Shown here: positions 40,240 through 50,568 of the stretch, one piece after another
Layout of the letters: each line of letters opens with the position of its first letter
Numbering within the stretch: position 1 is the stretch's first letter
Source of the DNA: Nocardia spumae
Lineage (GTDB): Bacteria; Actinomycetota; Actinomycetes; Mycobacteriales; Mycobacteriaceae
NCBI RefSeq assembly: GCF_020733635.1
Contig: NZ_JAJFZL010000001.1
Location: forward strand, 124,001 to 188,000
Direction: 5' to 3'
Length of the DNA stretch: 64,000 bases
Translations under genes and position numbers: made by a program
The notes under the pieces: model-generated
The model's database searches: none
What the model was told of the DNA's origin: nothing
The model's input: the letters and a program-made list of their open reading frames with translations, nothing else

Positions 40240-40322
40240 TGGGCGAAGGGGGACTTGAACCCCCACGTCCCGAAGGACACTGGCACCTGAAGCCAGCGCG
40301 TCTGCCATTCCGCCACTCGCCC
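40240..40322 (-). tRNA. tRNA-Leu (anticodon CAG)
   Basis: On the minus strand, acceptor GGGCGAG pairs with TTCGCCC. The anticodon stem CTGGC/GCCAG encloses the seven-base loop TTCAGGT, giving anticodon CAG for CUG codons. A long variable arm (TGTCCTTCGGGACG) and the T-arm GGGGG-TTCAAGT-CCCCC complete a class II leucine tRNA of 83 bases. The discriminator is A and CCA is not encoded. Its place beside fhaA is the same as in mycobacteria. Confidence 0.96.
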
Positions 40323-40603
40323 GAGCGACTGGAAGACAGTAGCACGCGGTCGGGACACATATGAAATCGCCTGGTCAAGACAATTTCTGTGCGAATTTTC
40401 CGACGCGCGGGAACCGCGGAGGACGGTCGTGAGTTACAGGTGTGGAGGATCGTGGATATCATGCAATGACCGTGTCCGTTCGACGACACGCCCTATTGGC
40501 ATGTCGTGTCGCGGGATCGTGACTACCGGACGGCACACACCGATCAGCTGACGTAGACATACAGCGCAGGAATTACGAGGGCGGGCATCGAAGGGAGGCC
40601 GGA

Positions 40604-42046
40604 ATGGGCATCGTCTCGCGTTTCGAACGACGCTTGCAGGGTGCTGTCGGCGATGCCTTCGCCCGGGTCTTCGGTGGCAGTGTCGTTCCCCAGGAGGTGG
40701 AAGCGGCGCTGCAGCGCGAGGCCTCGGATCGATTGGCCGAACTCGACGGCGGACATCTGCTCGCCCCGAATGTCTACGTGATCACCGTCAACCCCACGGA
40801 CCTGCAGGAACTCGATGCAGACCATGAGTTGACCACACGCGCGTTCGCCAGACATTTACAGGACTACATCCGCGAACAAGGGTGGCAGACCTACGGTGAA
40901 GTGCACGTCGAATTCGAGACATCCCCTACGCTGCACACCGGGCAGTTCAGGACGCACGGCCGGGTGGACCCGGATGCGGGTCGCCGGAACCCACCGGCTC
41001 CGCACCGCCCGCCCGATAGACCTGGACGACCCCCACAACGACCCGCACACCCGCAACCAGGAGCTGGCCCCATGACGCAGAACTCAGGCTACGACCCCAG
41101 CCGAGAGCCCGCGGAGTCCGATCCACGCAATCGCGGGTACGCACCCCCGCCGGGGGGCCGCCCTGCGCCGCAATATCAGGACGACTACGGCCGGGGCGGT
41201 CAGTACCCCGGTGCCGGTGAGTACGCCGCTCCGGAACAGGGCGGGTACGGCGGCGACTACCAGAACGGCTACGACTACCAGCAGGGTGGTGCGGGCTACC
41301 AGCAGCAGGGTGGTGCGGCCTACGGTCAGCAGGCCTACGAACAGGGCAGCTACGACCAAGGTAGTTACGACCAGGGTTACGGCCAGCAGGCCTACGCCGA
41401 CCAGGGCTACGGCCAGCAGCAGTCCTACGAACAGGGCGGCTACGAACAGGGCGGCTACGACCAGGGTTACGGGCAGCAGGGCTACGCCGACCAGGGCTAC
41501 GGGCAACAGCAGGGTTATCCGGAGCAGAACTACGGCCAGCAGCAAGGCTACGGCCAAGCGCCGGGATACGACCAGGGCTACCCGGCCCAGGCCCCGGGCG
41601 GGTACGGCCAGCAGGGCTACGCCGACCAGGGTTACGCCGATCCGGGATACGCCGACCAGGGCGGTTACGCACCCGAGGAGCAGGCCTACGGTCAGCAGCA
41701 GGCTTATGGCCAGCAGCCCGGCTACGGCGCCGCCCCACAGCCGCCGCGCAGCGGGTCCGGATACTCCGCGACGCTGCACCTCGACGACGGCAGCGGCCGC
41801 ACGTACGCGTTGCGCGAAGGCAGCAACATCATCGGGCGTGGCCAGGACGCCCATTTCCGGCTTCCCGACACCGGGGTGTCCCGCCGGCACATCGAAGTTC
41901 GCTGGGACGGCCAGGTCGCGATGCTCTCGGACCTCGGTTCCACCAACGGGACGCTGGTCAACGGCTCGCCCGTCCAGGATTGGCAGCTCGCCGACGGGGA
42001 TGTCATCCGCGCCGGGCATTCCGAGATCCTGATCCGAATCGTCTGA
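40604..42046 (+). CDS. fhaA: FhaA: DUF3662 and FHA domain protein
   Basis: A 480-residue protein. The N-terminal 115 residues form the DUF3662 domain ([33 protein letters not shown]). A low-complexity linker (about residues 185-380) is built almost wholly of Gly, Tyr and Gln with Asp/Ala in QGYGQQ-like repeats. The last 95 residues are an FHA domain ([41 protein letters not shown]) that binds phosphothreonine. In mycobacteria FhaA binds phosphorylated MviN and PknB. GGGAGG precedes the ATG. The first gene of the kinase operon. Confidence 0.93.
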   Translation: MGIVSRFERRLQGAVGDAFARVFGGSVVPQEVEAALQREASDRLAELDGGHLLAPNVYVITVNPTDLQELDADHELTTRAFARHLQDYIREQGWQTYGEVHVEFETSPTLHTGQFRTHGRVDPDAGRRNPPAPHRPPDRPGRPPQRPAHPQPGAGPMTQNSGYDPSREPAESDPRNRGYAPPPGGRPAPQYQDDYGRGGQYPGAGEYAAPEQGGYGGDYQNGYDYQQGGAGYQQQGGAAYGQQAYEQGSYDQGSYDQGYGQQAYADQGYGQQQSYEQGGYEQGGYDQGYGQQGYADQGYGQQQGYPEQNYGQQQGYGQAPGYDQGYPAQAPGGYGQQGYADQGYADPGYADQGGYAPEEQAYGQQQAYGQQPGYGAAPQPPRSGSGYSATLHLDDGSGRTYALREGSNIIGRGQDAHFRLPDTGVSRRHIEVRWDGQVAMLSDLGSTNGTLVNGSPVQDWQLADGDVIRAGHSEILIRIV

Positions 42047-42230
42047 TCCCGTAAGCTGCCGGTGCAGGTCACGATATGGCGCGAAATCCCTCGCCCCTGT
42101 CGTGATCGCAACCGGTCATCGGCCCTATTATGCTGCCAACATTCGCTCGGCAGCCGGGCTGTGCTGACCAGCACGCCGGTTGGGGGACGAAACGCTACTA
42201 CGGGACCGGTCGAACAGGAGGTGGAGCGCC

Positions 42231-42698
42231 GTGCAGGGACTGATCCTGCAGTTGACCCGTGCGGGGTTCCTCTTGTTGTTGTGGCTGTTCGTGTGGGCGG
42301 TGCTTCGGACCTTGCGCAGCGACATCTACGCGGCATCAGGCATCCGGATCCAGCCCCGCCCCCCCCGTGGTTCGGCGGTACTGCCATCCTTCAGCCGTGG
42401 CCAGAAGGGCGCCAAGTATCTAGTGGTGACTCAAGGTTCACTCGCCGGCACTCGAATCACGCTCGGCACCCAACCGGTGCTCATCGGCCGGGCAGACGAT
42501 TCCACGCTGGTTTTGACCGACGACTACGCCTCGACCCGGCATGCGCGCTTATCGCCGCGCGGCGAGGACTGGTACGTCGAAGACTTAGGTTCGACCAACG
42601 GGACCTACCTCGACAGAGGCAAGGTCACGACCCCCGTCCGAGTTCCGCTGGGCACACCTGTCCGTGTCGGTAAGACTGTGATCGAGCTGCGATCGTGA
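42231..42698 (+). CDS. fhaB: FhaB/FipA: membrane-anchored FHA protein
   Basis: A 155-residue protein, the same length as mycobacterial FhaB. An N-terminal membrane helix (LTRAGFLLLLWLFVWAVL) is followed by a linker and an FHA domain with VLIGRADDSTLVLTDDYAST, RHARLSPRGEDWYVEDLGST and NGTYLDRG. In mycobacteria it is a PknA substrate that links FtsZ and FtsQ at division. GTG 42231 is chosen by alignment to the family start QGLILQLTRAG, with AGGAGG upstream. Its stop overlaps the start of pstP (GTGA). Confidence 0.94.
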   Translation: MQGLILQLTRAGFLLLLWLFVWAVLRTLRSDIYAASGIRIQPRPPRGSAVLPSFSRGQKGAKYLVVTQGSLAGTRITLGTQPVLIGRADDSTLVLTDDYASTRHARLSPRGEDWYVEDLGSTNGTYLDRGKVTTPVRVPLGTPVRVGKTVIELRS

Positions 42699-44161
42699 CT
42701 CAAGTTCTCCGCTACGCAGCGCGTAGCGACCGTGGTCTCGTCCGGGCGAACAACGAGGATTCCGTCTACGCCGGCGCACGTCTGCTGGCTCTCGCGGACG
42801 GTATGGGTGGGCACGCCGCCGGTGAGGTGGCCTCGCAGTTGATGATCGCCGCGCTGGCGCATCTCGACGACGACGAACCGGGCGACGATCTACTCGGCAA
42901 ACTCGATCGGGCGATCCGCGAAGGCAACGCGGCGATCGCCGACCAGGTCGAGGAGGAGCCCGAACTCGACGGTATGGGCACCACGCTCACCACCATCCTG
43001 TTCGCGGGGAAGAAACTCGGCTTGGCCCACATCGGTGATTCCCGGGCGTATCTACTCCGAAACGGCGAACTCGCCCAGATCACCCGCGACGACACCTTCG
43101 TCCAGTCGCTCGTCGACGAGGGTCGAATCACGCCGGAACAGGCCCACACTCATCCGCAGCGGTCGCTGATCATGCGCGCGCTCACCGGTAACGAGATCGA
43201 GCCCACCCTCGTCGTCCGGGAAGCGCACGCCGGTGACCGCTATCTGCTGTGCTCCGACGGGCTCTCGGATGTCGTCAGTGACGAGACCATCGCCAACACC
43301 ATGCGTGAGGGCAACACCGACGAGGCCGCGGACCGGCTCATCGAATTGGCCTTGCGCAGTGGCGGTCCCGACAATGTCACAGTCGTCGTCGCCGATGTGA
43401 TCGATCTCGACTACGGCCAGAGCCACCCCATCGTGGCCGGCGCCGCCTCCGGTGAGGACGAGGACACACCCCCGCCCAACACCGCCGCCGGCCGGGCCGC
43501 CGCCATGCGCCCGCCGCGGGCCGCACCCCGCCGGGCCACGGTCACCGCCGAACCGCCGACGCCGCGCAAGAGCCACAAGGGGCGCTGGATCGCGCTCGCC
43601 GTAGCACTGGTCGTGGCGGTGGTGGTCGGACTGGTCGTGGGCTACAAGATGATTCGCAGCAACTACTACGTCGGCGCCGACAACGGCAACGTGGTGATCA
43701 TGCGCGGACTCCCGGGCTCGGTCCTCGGCTATTCGATTCAGGATGTGGACCAGCTGGTCTGCGTCGACAAGCGCAACAAGGTATCGCTCATCCGTCCGGG
43801 TGCCGGTACCCCCAGCGGCTGCCGGCAGCTGCAGGTGACCGATCTGCAGCAGACGGGCCGCGACAAGGTCAACAACGGGCTGCTGCCCCCGGGCGCATTC
43901 GACTCCACCCGTGGACAGGTCGAGAAGCTGGCCGCCACCGATCTGCTGCCGGTCTGCGCGAAGCCGGCCGCCCCGGTGACACCGCCGCCGGCCGAAGGCT
44001 CCGCCGGCTCCGGCACTCCGGCGCCCGGTAGCCCCGCGCCGCCGGCGCCCTCGAGTGCTCCCGCACCGGCCCCGACCAATGCCCCCGCCCACTCCGAGCA
44101 GCCCACGACTGCGGCACCGGCCCCTCAGACTCCGGGGGAGAACTGCAGGAAGGCGGACTGA
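42695..44161 (+). CDS. pstP: PP2C-type Ser/Thr phosphatase PstP
   Basis: A 488-residue protein with a PP2C catalytic domain (residues 1-240): SDRGLVRANNEDSVYAG, LALADGMGGHAAGE with metal-binding Asp35, LAHIGDSRAYLLR, LLCSDGLSDVV and GGPDNVTVVVADV. A cytoplasmic linker, one membrane helix (WIALAVALVVAVVVGLVVGY) and an extracellular part ending in about 60 Pro/Ala/Ser/Thr residues follow. PstP reverses phosphorylation by PknA and PknB. It overlaps fhaB by four bases and rodA by one. Confidence 0.96.
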   Translation: MTQVLRYAARSDRGLVRANNEDSVYAGARLLALADGMGGHAAGEVASQLMIAALAHLDDDEPGDDLLGKLDRAIREGNAAIADQVEEEPELDGMGTTLTTILFAGKKLGLAHIGDSRAYLLRNGELAQITRDDTFVQSLVDEGRITPEQAHTHPQRSLIMRALTGNEIEPTLVVREAHAGDRYLLCSDGLSDVVSDETIANTMREGNTDEAADRLIELALRSGGPDNVTVVVADVIDLDYGQSHPIVAGAASGEDEDTPPPNTAAGRAAAMRPPRAAPRRATVTAEPPTPRKSHKGRWIALAVALVVAVVVGLVVGYKMIRSNYYVGADNGNVVIMRGLPGSVLGYSIQDVDQLVCVDKRNKVSLIRPGAGTPSGCRQLQVTDLQQTGRDKVNNGLLPPGAFDSTRGQVEKLAATDLLPVCAKPAAPVTPPPAEGSAGSGTPAPGSPAPPAPSSAPAPAPTNAPAHSEQPTTAAPAPQTPGENCRKAD

Positions 44162-45630
44162 TGTCCGCACCGGCACCGCCGTCCGCTGGAGCGTTCCCCA
44201 GTCCGCCGGGCGGGTTCGCTCCCGCGCCGCCACCGTCGACCCGCCGCAACGTCGAACTGTTGCTGCTGGGTTTCGCGGTGGTCATCACCACGGTGGCGCT
44301 GGTGCTGGTAGAGGCCAGTCAGGATCAGGAAATCACCTGGGATCTGGCCAAATTGGGTTTCGCCTATCTGGCTTTGTTCGGTATCGCCCATCTGGCGGTG
44401 CGGCGGTTCGCGCCGTTCGCCGATCCGCTGCTGCTCCCGATCGCGGCATTGCTGAACGGGTTGGGGCTGGTGCTGATTCACCGGCTCGACCTGGCCGACG
44501 AGCAGACCGCGATCTACAACTCGTGGTCGATCCCCTCCCCCGACGCCAATCAACAGGTCCTGTGGACGGCGCTGGGGATCACACTGTTCATCGCGGTGCT
44601 GGTGCTGCTGCGCGATTACCGGACGCTGGCGCGCTACAGCTACACGCTGGGCCTGATCGGCCTGGTGGCGTTGATGATTCCCGCCCTGCTGCCGGGCAAG
44701 TTCTCGGAGACCAACGGCGCCAAGATCTGGATCCGGCTGCCGGGTTTCAGCGTGCAGCCGGGCGAATTCGCCAAGATCCTGCTGATCATCTTCTTCGCCT
44801 CCGTACTGGTGGCCAAGCGTGATCTGTTCACCGCGGCCGGCCGCCACGTCCTGGGGATGGAGCTGCCGCGCCCGCGCGACCTCGGCCCGATCCTGCTGGT
44901 CTGGGCCATCTGCCTGGTCGTACTGTTCTTCGAGAAGGATCTCGGCACCTCGCTGCTGGTCTTCGCGACCGTACTGGCGATGCTCTACATCGCGACCGAA
45001 CGAGTGGGCTGGCTGATCGTCGGCGCCGGCCTGCTCGCGATCGGATTCGTGCTCGCCTACAACGCCTTCGGCCACGTGCGGGTCCGCGTCTCGACCTGGC
45101 TGCACCCGTTCGACGACTACAACAGCACCGGGTATCAGATCTCCCAGTCGCTGTTCGGCCTCGCGACCGGCGGCGTGGCCGGGACCGGACTGGGCAGCGG
45201 CCGGCCGTCCCAGGTGCCGTTCGCCAAGACGGATTTCATCGTCGCCACCATCGGCGAGGAGTTGGGACTGATCGGACTCGCCGCCGTGCTGATGCTGTTC
45301 ACGGTCTTCGTGCTGCGCGGGCTTCGGACGGCGCTGGCGGTCCGTGACAGTTTCGGCAAACTGCTCGCGGCCGGATTGGCGTTCACCATCGCCGTTCAGG
45401 TATTCGTGGTCGTGGGCGGCGTCACCAAGCTGATTCCGCTCACCGGGCTCACCACCCCCTTCGTGTCCTACGGCGGCTCCTCGCTGCTGGCGAATTACGC
45501 CCTGCTGGCGTTGCTGGTCAAGATCTCCGACGCGGCCCGCGCGCCGGCACCGGCACGCCGCCGGGAAGCCGCGCCGATCGCCGAAGCGCAGACCGAGATG
45601 ATCCGCCCGGAGAAGGGAGATCCGGCATGA
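44161..45630 (+). CDS. rodA: RodA/FtsW-type SEDS peptidoglycan polymerase
   Basis: A 489-residue protein with about ten to twelve membrane helices. SEDS hallmarks seen: LPGFSVQPGEFAKILLIIF, LFFEKDLGTSLLVFATVLAM, STGYQISQSLFGLATGGVAG, TDFIVATIGEELGLIG and FVSYGGSSLLANYALLALL. It polymerises glycan strands from lipid II together with the transpeptidase encoded next. The first 30 residues are Pro-rich and cytoplasmic. ATG 44161 shares a base with the pstP stop; the pbpA start overlaps its end as ATGA. Confidence 0.95.
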   Translation: MSAPAPPSAGAFPSPPGGFAPAPPPSTRRNVELLLLGFAVVITTVALVLVEASQDQEITWDLAKLGFAYLALFGIAHLAVRRFAPFADPLLLPIAALLNGLGLVLIHRLDLADEQTAIYNSWSIPSPDANQQVLWTALGITLFIAVLVLLRDYRTLARYSYTLGLIGLVALMIPALLPGKFSETNGAKIWIRLPGFSVQPGEFAKILLIIFFASVLVAKRDLFTAAGRHVLGMELPRPRDLGPILLVWAICLVVLFFEKDLGTSLLVFATVLAMLYIATERVGWLIVGAGLLAIGFVLAYNAFGHVRVRVSTWLHPFDDYNSTGYQISQSLFGLATGGVAGTGLGSGRPSQVPFAKTDFIVATIGEELGLIGLAAVLMLFTVFVLRGLRTALAVRDSFGKLLAAGLAFTIAVQVFVVVGGVTKLIPLTGLTTPFVSYGGSSLLANYALLALLVKISDAARAPAPARRREAAPIAEAQTEMIRPEKGDPA

Positions 45631-47093
45631 ACACCCCGCTCCGCCGGGTCGCGATGGCCGTCATGGTCATGATCGTCGCGCTGCTGCTGAACGCCACCTA
45701 CGTCCAGGTCATCAAGGCCGACAACCTGCGCAACGACCCGCGCAACTCCCGAGTGCTGCTCGACGAGTACAGCCGCCAGCGCGGTCAGATCTCCGCCGAG
45801 GGCACGGTGCTGGCCACCTCGGTCGCCACCGACGATCGCTACAAGTATCTGCGCACCTATCCGACCGATCCGTCGGCCTACGCACCGGTGACCGGCTTCT
45901 ATTCGATGCAGTACGGCAGCACCGGACTGGAACGATCCGAGGATTCGGTACTCAACGGATCCGACAGCGCGCTGTTCGGACGGCGCCTGATCGATATGAT
46001 CTCCGGCCGAGATCCGCGCGGCGGCAATGTGGTGACCACGATCAATCCGGTGATGCAGAAAGTCGCCTACGATCAGCTCACGAGTAAGGGGTATACGGGT
46101 TCGGTGGTAGCCATCGAACCGAGCACCGGACGCATCCTGACGATGGTGTCCACGCCCAGCTACGACCCCAATCAGCTGTCCACCCACGACGGGGCCCGCG
46201 CCACCCAGGCCTGGGAATCGCTGAGCGCGGACCCCAGTCAGCCGATGTTGAATCGTGCGGTGTCGCAGACGTATCCGCCCGGTTCCACCTTCAAGGTCGT
46301 CGTCGCCGCGGCGGCGCTGTCGGCGGGGATCAAGCCGGACGACACCTTCACCGCCGCGCCGAACATCACCCTGCCGGGCACGAACACCACGCTGGAGAAC
46401 TACAACGGCACCCCGTGCGGCGGCGGCGCGACCGCGACCATGCACGATGCGTTCCGGCTCTCGTGCAATACCGCCTTCGCCGAAATCGGCATGAAGGTCG
46501 GTGCGGCCAAGCTCAAGGATCTGGCCACCGCGTTCGGCATCGGCCCGCACTCGGGCATCCCGATTCCGGTCGCCGACAGCACGATCGGCTCGGTCACCGA
46601 CAACGCCGCGCTGGCTCAGACCAGCATCGGCCAGCGAGATGTAGCTCTCACCCCACTCGACGATGCGGTCATCGCGGCTACCGTGGCCAATGGCGGGGTG
46701 CGGATGGAACCGCATCTGGTCGATCAGACCCAGGGTCCCGACCTGCGGGAGCTGTCCACCACCAAACCGGTTTCGGTCGGACAGGCGATCAGCGCGCCGG
46801 TGGCCAGCGACCTGACCGCACTGATGATCGACTCGGAGAAGGCCACGGCCGGCGGCACCCAGCCGCGCCCGTACCAGATCGCGTCGAAGACCGGCACCGC
46901 CGAACACGGCAACGACCCGCGCAATACGCCGCCGCACGCCTGGTACATCGCGTTCGCCCCGGCGCAGAACCCGAAGATCGCCATCGCGGTCATCGTCGAG
47001 AACGGTGGCGATCGCGCACTGGCCGCGACCGGCGGTTCGGTAGCGGCGCCGGTGGCGCGGTCGGTGCTCGATGCGGGATTGCAGGGGGGCTGA
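45627..47093 (+). CDS. pbpA: Penicillin-binding protein PbpA (class B transpeptidase)
   Basis: A 488-residue protein with an N-terminal membrane anchor (residues 7-24), a pedestal region and a transpeptidase domain with all three active-site motifs: STFK (Ser220, Lys223), SCN (279-281) and KTG (421-423). It cross-links new peptidoglycan, paired with RodA. It is a substrate of PknB in mycobacteria. Start overlaps rodA by four bases; 82 bp separate it from pknA, with a short frame lying between. Confidence 0.95.
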   Translation: MNTPLRRVAMAVMVMIVALLLNATYVQVIKADNLRNDPRNSRVLLDEYSRQRGQISAEGTVLATSVATDDRYKYLRTYPTDPSAYAPVTGFYSMQYGSTGLERSEDSVLNGSDSALFGRRLIDMISGRDPRGGNVVTTINPVMQKVAYDQLTSKGYTGSVVAIEPSTGRILTMVSTPSYDPNQLSTHDGARATQAWESLSADPSQPMLNRAVSQTYPPGSTFKVVVAAAALSAGIKPDDTFTAAPNITLPGTNTTLENYNGTPCGGGATATMHDAFRLSCNTAFAEIGMKVGAAKLKDLATAFGIGPHSGIPIPVADSTIGSVTDNAALAQTSIGQRDVALTPLDDAVIAATVANGGVRMEPHLVDQTQGPDLRELSTTKPVSVGQAISAPVASDLTALMIDSEKATAGGTQPRPYQIASKTGTAEHGNDPRNTPPHAWYIAFAPAQNPKIAIAVIVENGGDRALAATGGSVAAPVARSVLDAGLQGG

Positions 47094-47098
47094 CGACA

Positions 47099-47182
47099 AT
47101 GAGTAAGCGAGGACCAGGACCCCAGGTGGATATGCAACAACGTCGCGCTCTGCGGACATACCGACGGGGGCGGCCATGCTGA
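47099..47182 (+). CDS. Possible 27-residue basic peptide overlapping the pknA start
   Basis: An ATG at 47099 opens a 27-codon frame (begins [14 protein letters not shown], ends RTYRRGRPC) whose TGA overlaps the pknA start as ATGCTGA. It fills the only gap in an otherwise overlapping operon. The upstream GGGGGG is a weak ribosome site. It may be a real small protein or a coupling leader; neither is known to me. Confidence 0.35.
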   Translation: MSKRGPGPQVDMQQRRALRTYRRGRPC

Positions 47183-48672
47183 ACAACGGTGCTTTGATCG
47201 CGGACCGGTATCGGCTGCAACGACTGATCGCCACCGGCGGTATGGGCCAGGTGTGGGAAGCGCTGGACACCCGGCTGGATCGCCGGGTCGCGGTGAAGGT
47301 GCTCAAGGCCGAGTTCTCCGCGGACCCGACGTTCCGGCATCGGTTCAAGACCGAGGCCAAGACGACCGCCCAGCTCAACCATCCCGGTATCGCGGGGGTC
47401 TACGACTACGGCGAGACCTACGATCCGCAAGCCGGTGAGACCGCCTACCTGGTGATGGAACTGGTCCAGGGCGAACCGCTCAACGCGGTGCTGAACCGCC
47501 TCGGCCGGCTGTCGGTCGGCCAGGGGCTGGACATGCTCGAGCAGACCAGCCGCGCACTCGAGGTCGCCCATGCCGCCGGTGTGGTGCACCGCGATGTGAA
47601 GCCCGGCAATATCCTGGTCACTCCGACCGGGCAGGTGAAGATCACCGACTTCGGCATCGCCAAGGCGGTCGACGCGTCGCCGGTCACCAAGACCGGCATG
47701 GTGATGGGCACCGCTCAGTACATCGCGCCCGAACAGGCGACCGGTGAGGACGCCACCTCCGCCAGTGACGTGTACTCCCTCGGCGTCGTGGGCTACGAGG
47801 CGTTGGCCGGGCACCGGCCGTTCACCGGTGACGGCGCGTTGACCGTCGCGATGAAGCATGTGCGGGAGACCCCGCCGCCGATGCCCGCCGATCTGCCGCC
47901 GAATGTGCGCGAACTGATCGACATCACGATGGCCAAGGATCCGTCGCGTCGCTACGCCGGTGGCGGCGAGTTCGCCGATGCCGTGGCCGCGGTCCGAGCC
48001 GGCCGGCGTCCACCGCCACCGCGTGGCGGCGGAGCCACCACCACCGGTGCCGCGCGCATCCTGCCGCCGCCCGGTCCGACCGCGGTGATCCCGCGCGGCG
48101 ACTACGACGGCGCCACTGTTCGCTATCCGGCCGCCGAACCGGCTCGGGTGGGTGCGCAGGCCGGTTCCACCGCGATGATGCCGAACCGCGGGGACGCGAC
48201 GCCGCCCGAGGATCCGGAATCGTCGCGATTCACCACCAGTCAGAAGGTGATGGCCGGTCTCGGCGCCGGCGCGGTGCTACTGGGCGGACTCGCCGCCTGG
48301 GTGCTGCTGAGCGGCGAGGCGCCCGCTCCGACGGTCTCACCGAGCAAACCCACCACCTCGGTGGTGGCACCACCGCCGCCGACAACGGTGTGGACCACGA
48401 CCGAGGAACCCACGACCACCACTGCGCCGGCGCCGCCGCCGGTGGTCACGACGACACCCGAACCGACCACCACCACGACTCAGCCGCCGACCACGACCAC
48501 CACGCCGCCGGCCACGAGCACGACCACCCGGCAGCGACCGACTCGCACCACACGCCCGACATCGATCCCGTACTACCCCTCGCTCGACCTACCATTACCG
48601 GGGGTCGGCGGTGCGCACGAAGCCGACAGCAGCAGCAGAAGCCCTGACACCTCCTCGCAAGGACTGCCATGA
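47176..48672 (+). CDS. pknA: Serine/threonine protein kinase PknA
   Basis: A 498-residue transmembrane kinase. The kinase domain keeps the glycine loop [10 protein letters not shown], Lys41 (VAVKVLK), [17 protein letters not shown] and an activation loop with two Thr ([15 protein letters not shown]). A linker, one membrane helix ([20 protein letters not shown]) and an extracellular tail of about 120 residues, extremely rich in Thr and Pro, follow. PknA phosphorylates division and wall-synthesis proteins. ATG 47176 gives the family N-terminus [14 protein letters not shown]. It overlaps pknB by four bases. Confidence 0.95.
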   Translation: MLNNGALIADRYRLQRLIATGGMGQVWEALDTRLDRRVAVKVLKAEFSADPTFRHRFKTEAKTTAQLNHPGIAGVYDYGETYDPQAGETAYLVMELVQGEPLNAVLNRLGRLSVGQGLDMLEQTSRALEVAHAAGVVHRDVKPGNILVTPTGQVKITDFGIAKAVDASPVTKTGMVMGTAQYIAPEQATGEDATSASDVYSLGVVGYEALAGHRPFTGDGALTVAMKHVRETPPPMPADLPPNVRELIDITMAKDPSRRYAGGGEFADAVAAVRAGRRPPPPRGGGATTTGAARILPPPGPTAVIPRGDYDGATVRYPAAEPARVGAQAGSTAMMPNRGDATPPEDPESSRFTTSQKVMAGLGAGAVLLGGLAAWVLLSGEAPAPTVSPSKPTTSVVAPPPPTTVWTTTEEPTTTTAPAPPPVVTTTPEPTTTTTQPPTTTTTPPATSTTTRQRPTRTTRPTSIPYYPSLDLPLPGVGGAHEADSSSRSPDTSSQGLP

Positions 48673-50567
48673 CGACCCCGAAGAATCTGTCTTCTCGCTA
48701 CGAACTGGGCGAGATCATCGGATTCGGTGGTATGTCGGAGGTCCACAAGGCTCGTGACCTGCGGCTCGGTCGGGATGTGGCGATCAAGGTGCTGCGCGCC
48801 GACCTCGCCCGCGACCCGACGTTCTATCTGCGCTTCAAACGTGAGGCGCAGAATGCGGCGGCGCTGAACCATCCGGCGATCGTGGCGGTGTACGACACCG
48901 GCGAGGCCGAGGTGGACGGCGGCCCGCTGCCCTACATCGTCATGGAGTACGTCGACGGCGAGACCCTGCGCGATATCGTGCGTGGTAAGGGTCCGCTGCC
49001 GCCGCGCCGCGCGGAGGAAGTCATCGCCGACGTCTGCGCGGCGCTGGACTTCAGCCACAAGAACGGCATCGTGCACCGCGATATGAAGCCGGCCAACATC
49101 ATGATCAACCGCCAGGGCGCGGTGAAGGTGATGGACTTCGGCATCGCGCGTGCGATCGCGGACAGCTCCAACCCGATGACCCAGACCGCGGCGGTGATCG
49201 GCACCGCGCAGTATCTGTCACCGGAGCAGGCGCGGGGCGAACAGGTCGACGCCCGCTCCGATGTGTACTCCGTCGGCTGCGTGCTGTACGAAATCCTCAC
49301 CGGGCAACCGCCTTTCACCGGCGATTCCCCGGTGGCCGTCGCCTATCAGCATGTGCGCGAGGATCCGAAACTTCCCTCTCTGGTCCATCCGGGCGTACCG
49401 CGGGAACTGGATTCCGTGGTGCTCAAGGCGATGAGCAAGAATCAGGCCAACCGGTATCAGACCGCGGCCGAGATGCGCGCCGACCTGATCCGGGTGCTGG
49501 GCGGTCAGAAGCCGCACGCACCGATGGTGATGACCGAAGAGGATCGCACGACCTTCCTCGGCAGCATGGATCCGGAGCCGCGCAGCTATCGCACGGTCGA
49601 ACGCAACGACGGCGACGACGAATCCGAACCCGACGGGCGCAATCCGCGCCGCATGTGGATCGGTATCGGTGCGGGTGCGCTGGTCGTGTTGCTGATAGCG
49701 CTGTTCTGGGTTCTGATCGGACCGGGTAGTCATCCCGATCAGGTCGCGATTCCGGATCTGTCGAACCAGCCGGCGCAGCAGGCACAGCACGATCTGGAGA
49801 AGCTGGGGTTCGACGTCGCGGTACAGCCGAAGCCGGACGGCAAGGTGGCGAGCGGGAATGTGGTCGCCACTCAGCCGCTCGGTGGTGCGCGCGTCGACAA
49901 GGGATCGACCGTCACCCTGCAGGTTTCGACCGGACCACAGCAGGTCCCGGTGCCGCAGCTGGCGAAACTCAGCCAGCAGCAGGCCGAGCAGAATCTGAAT
50001 GCCGCCGGACTGATCCTGGATCCCCAGGTCCAGCGCGGGCCGTCGAGTCCCGAGGACAAGGACAAGGTGATCAGCCAGTCCCCCACCGCGGATACCAGGA
50101 TCGACGCCGGAACGAAGGTGACGATCACCCTCGGTAAGGGTCCCGATCAGGTCCGGGTCCCGAATGTGGTGGGCCAGTCCATCGATATCGCCGAGCCGAA
50201 TCTGGCCGACAGCGCCGGATTCAAGGTGGTCGTCCAGAAGGTCAGCTCCTCCCGGCCCGCCGGCGAGGTGCTGTCCACGGATCCGGCCGGCGGTTCCATG
50301 GCAGACAAGGGCTCGACCATCACGGTGCAGGTGTCCAGCGATCAGATCACGATGCCGTCCTTGACCGGACTGACCCCGTCGCAGGCGGTGGACAAGTTGC
50401 GTTCGGTGGGCTGGACCGGTGGCGTGGGCCAGATCAGCCAGAGCACCCAGGGCACGTTCGACGCGAGCAATGTCGGCCGCGTGATCGATCAGCAGCCCCG
50501 TCCGGGTGCCTCGGTCGGGCGCGATTCGACGATCACGATCGTCACCGGGGTGCTGGGTCCGCCGTGA
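48669..50567 (+). CDS. pknB: Serine/threonine protein kinase PknB with PASTA domains
   Basis: A 632-residue kinase. Key residues fall at the same numbers as in the mycobacterial enzyme: Lys40 (VAIKVLR), Asp138 (HRDMKPAN), Asp156 (DFG) and activation-loop Thr171 and Thr173 ([10 protein letters not shown]). A juxtamembrane linker leads to a helix near 335-355 ([19 protein letters not shown]), then four PASTA repeats (for example [20 protein letters not shown] and [20 protein letters not shown]) that sense muropeptides or lipid II. It is the main growth-regulating kinase. Last gene of the operon; it meets a convergent gene one base later. Confidence 0.97.
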   Translation: MTTPKNLSSRYELGEIIGFGGMSEVHKARDLRLGRDVAIKVLRADLARDPTFYLRFKREAQNAAALNHPAIVAVYDTGEAEVDGGPLPYIVMEYVDGETLRDIVRGKGPLPPRRAEEVIADVCAALDFSHKNGIVHRDMKPANIMINRQGAVKVMDFGIARAIADSSNPMTQTAAVIGTAQYLSPEQARGEQVDARSDVYSVGCVLYEILTGQPPFTGDSPVAVAYQHVREDPKLPSLVHPGVPRELDSVVLKAMSKNQANRYQTAAEMRADLIRVLGGQKPHAPMVMTEEDRTTFLGSMDPEPRSYRTVERNDGDDESEPDGRNPRRMWIGIGAGALVVLLIALFWVLIGPGSHPDQVAIPDLSNQPAQQAQHDLEKLGFDVAVQPKPDGKVASGNVVATQPLGGARVDKGSTVTLQVSTGPQQVPVPQLAKLSQQQAEQNLNAAGLILDPQVQRGPSSPEDKDKVISQSPTADTRIDAGTKVTITLGKGPDQVRVPNVVGQSIDIAEPNLADSAGFKVVVQKVSSSRPAGEVLSTDPAGGSMADKGSTITVQVSSDQITMPSLTGLTPSQAVDKLRSVGWTGGVGQISQSTQGTFDASNVGRVIDQQPRPGASVGRDSTITIVTGVLGPP

Positions 50568-50568
50568 T

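Noticed and set aside
40484..40511. CGACACG/CGTGTCG inverted repeat upstream of fhaA
   Set aside because: A 7-bp dyad with a 14-base gap is expected by chance at this base composition; no further support.
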